Shown: positions 6,529 through 7,136 of the stretch, in pieces
How the letters are laid out: every line of letters begins with the position of its first letter
How positions within the stretch are numbered: position 1 is the stretch's first letter
DNA from: JBOFOR01 sp051654865
GTDB taxonomy: Bacteria; Bacillota; Clostridia; Peptostreptococcales; Peptostreptococcaceae
Assembly (NCBI GenBank): GCA_051654865.1
Contig: JBOFYV010000061.1
Coordinates: 1 to 7,136, forward strand
DNA length: 7,136 bases
Direction: 5' to 3'
Notes under the pieces: model-generated
The model's database searches: none
Told to the model about the DNA's origin: nothing
Seen by the model: the letters and a program-made list of their open reading frames with translations, nothing else
Translations under genes and position numbers: made by a program

Positions 6529-7003
6529 TTGAGATAACTATGGAATATAATATATAAAGATAAAAATGAACTTTTAGAAGTAGCATATCTAGATGATGAA
6601 TCAAACAATAAATCTCTAGACAAAACAGACTCAATAGTTTGGGATATAAATATAGGTAATTCTAAAGAAGTGCATTTAAATATATCCTATCGTAATCTAA
6701 ATCAAGAGCAGGATTACTTTAGGAATATCACCTAGAAATTTAAGTGAGCAAGAAGAAATATTTAATTCAATTGGAAAAATGAATCCTATGTATGAGCTAT
6801 ACTTTAAATTAGCGAGAGAATATGAAGGTCAAGATTCATTAAATATTAAGCAAGTTGAAAGTATATTAGGAAATAAAAAGCTTCAAGAATCAGAGTTTGA
6901 ATTTGATGAAAACTTTAAACGTTATGATTATACAGAAGGTAATTTCTCTATACTAATACTGAATAACGAAAAACAAAATAATGTTGAGAACGTAGCTATA
7001 TAG
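6529..7003 (+). pseudogene. Broken gene of unknown family: nonsense codon 3 plus +1 frameshift
   Basis: The TTG at 6529 is followed by AGA and then an in-frame TAA (6535-6537). The same frame then stays open from LWNIIYKDKNELLEVAYLDD to a TAG at 6733. From about 6713 the coding sense continues in the next frame (ITLGISPRNLSEQEEIFNSI) to the TAG at 7001-7003. Removing one G at about 6711-6712 joins the frames (...NQEQ-ITLGIS...). With codon 3 restored, the product would be 157 residues. It is acidic, with no signal peptide, membrane helix, cysteine cluster or recognisable motif, so it looks like a small cytoplasmic protein. I do not recognise the family. The ATG at 6779 opens a 74-residue frame covering only the C-terminal half, without a good ribosome binding site, so independent expression is unlikely. 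The intact promoter/operator region suggests recent decay. Sequencing error is possible, but two separate lesions make it less likely. Confidence 0.7.
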
Positions 7004-7109
7004 TATTAAAATAAGTTAAACTTAATAAAATAAATTTAAAAATAAAATAAAATATGTATATAGAACCTCATATTTGCAAAAAATATAAGCAAACAGTAGG
7101 TAACTAAAT
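7004..7109. other. AT-rich intergenic stretch with no convincing element
   Basis: This gap is almost entirely A and T. It contains only small inverted repeats (for example ATATTT-GCAAA-AAATAT around 7070-7087) and no clear terminator for the decayed gene. The left end of a mobile element could lie here if the gene at 7110 is an IS607-type recombinase, but that family lacks terminal inverted repeats, so no boundary can be drawn. Confidence 0.4.
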
Positions 7110-7136
7110 ATGAAATCAAAAGAAGTACTAGAACTA
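7110..7136 (+). CDS. Start of a gene cut by the window edge; possible IS607-type recombinase
   Basis: The ATG at 7110 opens a frame of nine codons to the window end, reading MKSKEVLEL. A weak AGTAGG lies 9 nt upstream. From memory, this peptide closely resembles the first residues of IS607-family serine recombinases, which begin with a MerR-like helix-turn-helix (MKAKEVLELL-type). Nine residues cannot prove this; another MerR-type or unrelated protein is possible. Confidence 0.35.

Noticed and set aside
6700..6740. Programmed +1 frameshift rather than mutation
   Set aside because: No known slippery pattern or stimulatory structure is visible at CAG-GAT, and an independent stop at codon 3 already disables the gene.
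6779..7003. Separate 74-residue gene
   Set aside because: It has no adequate ribosome binding site. The same frame continues upstream of the ATG to about 6713 with coding-like sequence that joins the earlier frame after removing one base, so it is the 3' half of a broken gene.

Overview
The window is very AT-rich. It has strong AGGAGG-type ribosome binding sites, A/T-ending codons and U-tailed or AT-flanked hairpin terminators. This points to a low-GC Firmicute, most likely a spore-forming clostridium of the Peptostreptococcaceae type (Clostridioides, Paeniclostridium, Romboutsia or relatives). That placement rests on composition and protein style only, since no marker gene is present. All genes are read on the + strand.

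Layout. (1) From the left edge to 2945 lies the 3' part of a large, secreted-looking or spore-surface-type protein. It has an N-terminal domain like that of Bacillus DUF11-repeat surface proteins, then a duplicated module (DUF11-like plus cadherin/Ig-like), and a cysteine-rich C-terminus with no cell-wall anchor. It ends in a good terminator at 2971-3002. (2) The 283-bp gap that follows holds a short GC-richer, coding-like island (about 3026-3088) and a sigma-A-like promoter. (3) At 3229-4488 is a CPA1-type Na+(K+)/H+ antiporter, followed by a strong hairpin. (4) At 4623-5477 is a stand-alone ABC/AAA-type ATPase with its own extended -10 promoter. (5) At 5588-6385 is a membrane-anchored PIG-L/LmbE-type zinc de-N-acetylase. 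Its start is corrected to the ATG that has a perfect Shine-Dalgarno, and a strong terminator follows. (6) At 6444-7003 is a broken gene: a promoter carrying two TACA-AA-TGTA operators of the BlaI/MecI/CopY type, then a ribosome binding site and TTG start, a stop at codon 3, and a +1 frameshift. (7) At the right edge the first nine codons of another gene are visible. They resemble the start of IS607-family serine recombinases, but the evidence is thin.

The genes do not form an obvious single pathway. Terminators or hairpins separate the surface protein, the antiporter, the ATPase/deacetylase pair and the decayed gene. Only the ATPase and the deacetylase lack a terminator between them and could share a transcript. 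The deacetylase and the surface protein would both act outside the cytoplasm. The most unusual points are the double BlaI/CopY-like operator in front of a degraded gene of unknown family, and the anchor-less, cysteine-tailed DUF11-type protein. I do not see convincing evidence for a complete new multi-gene system.
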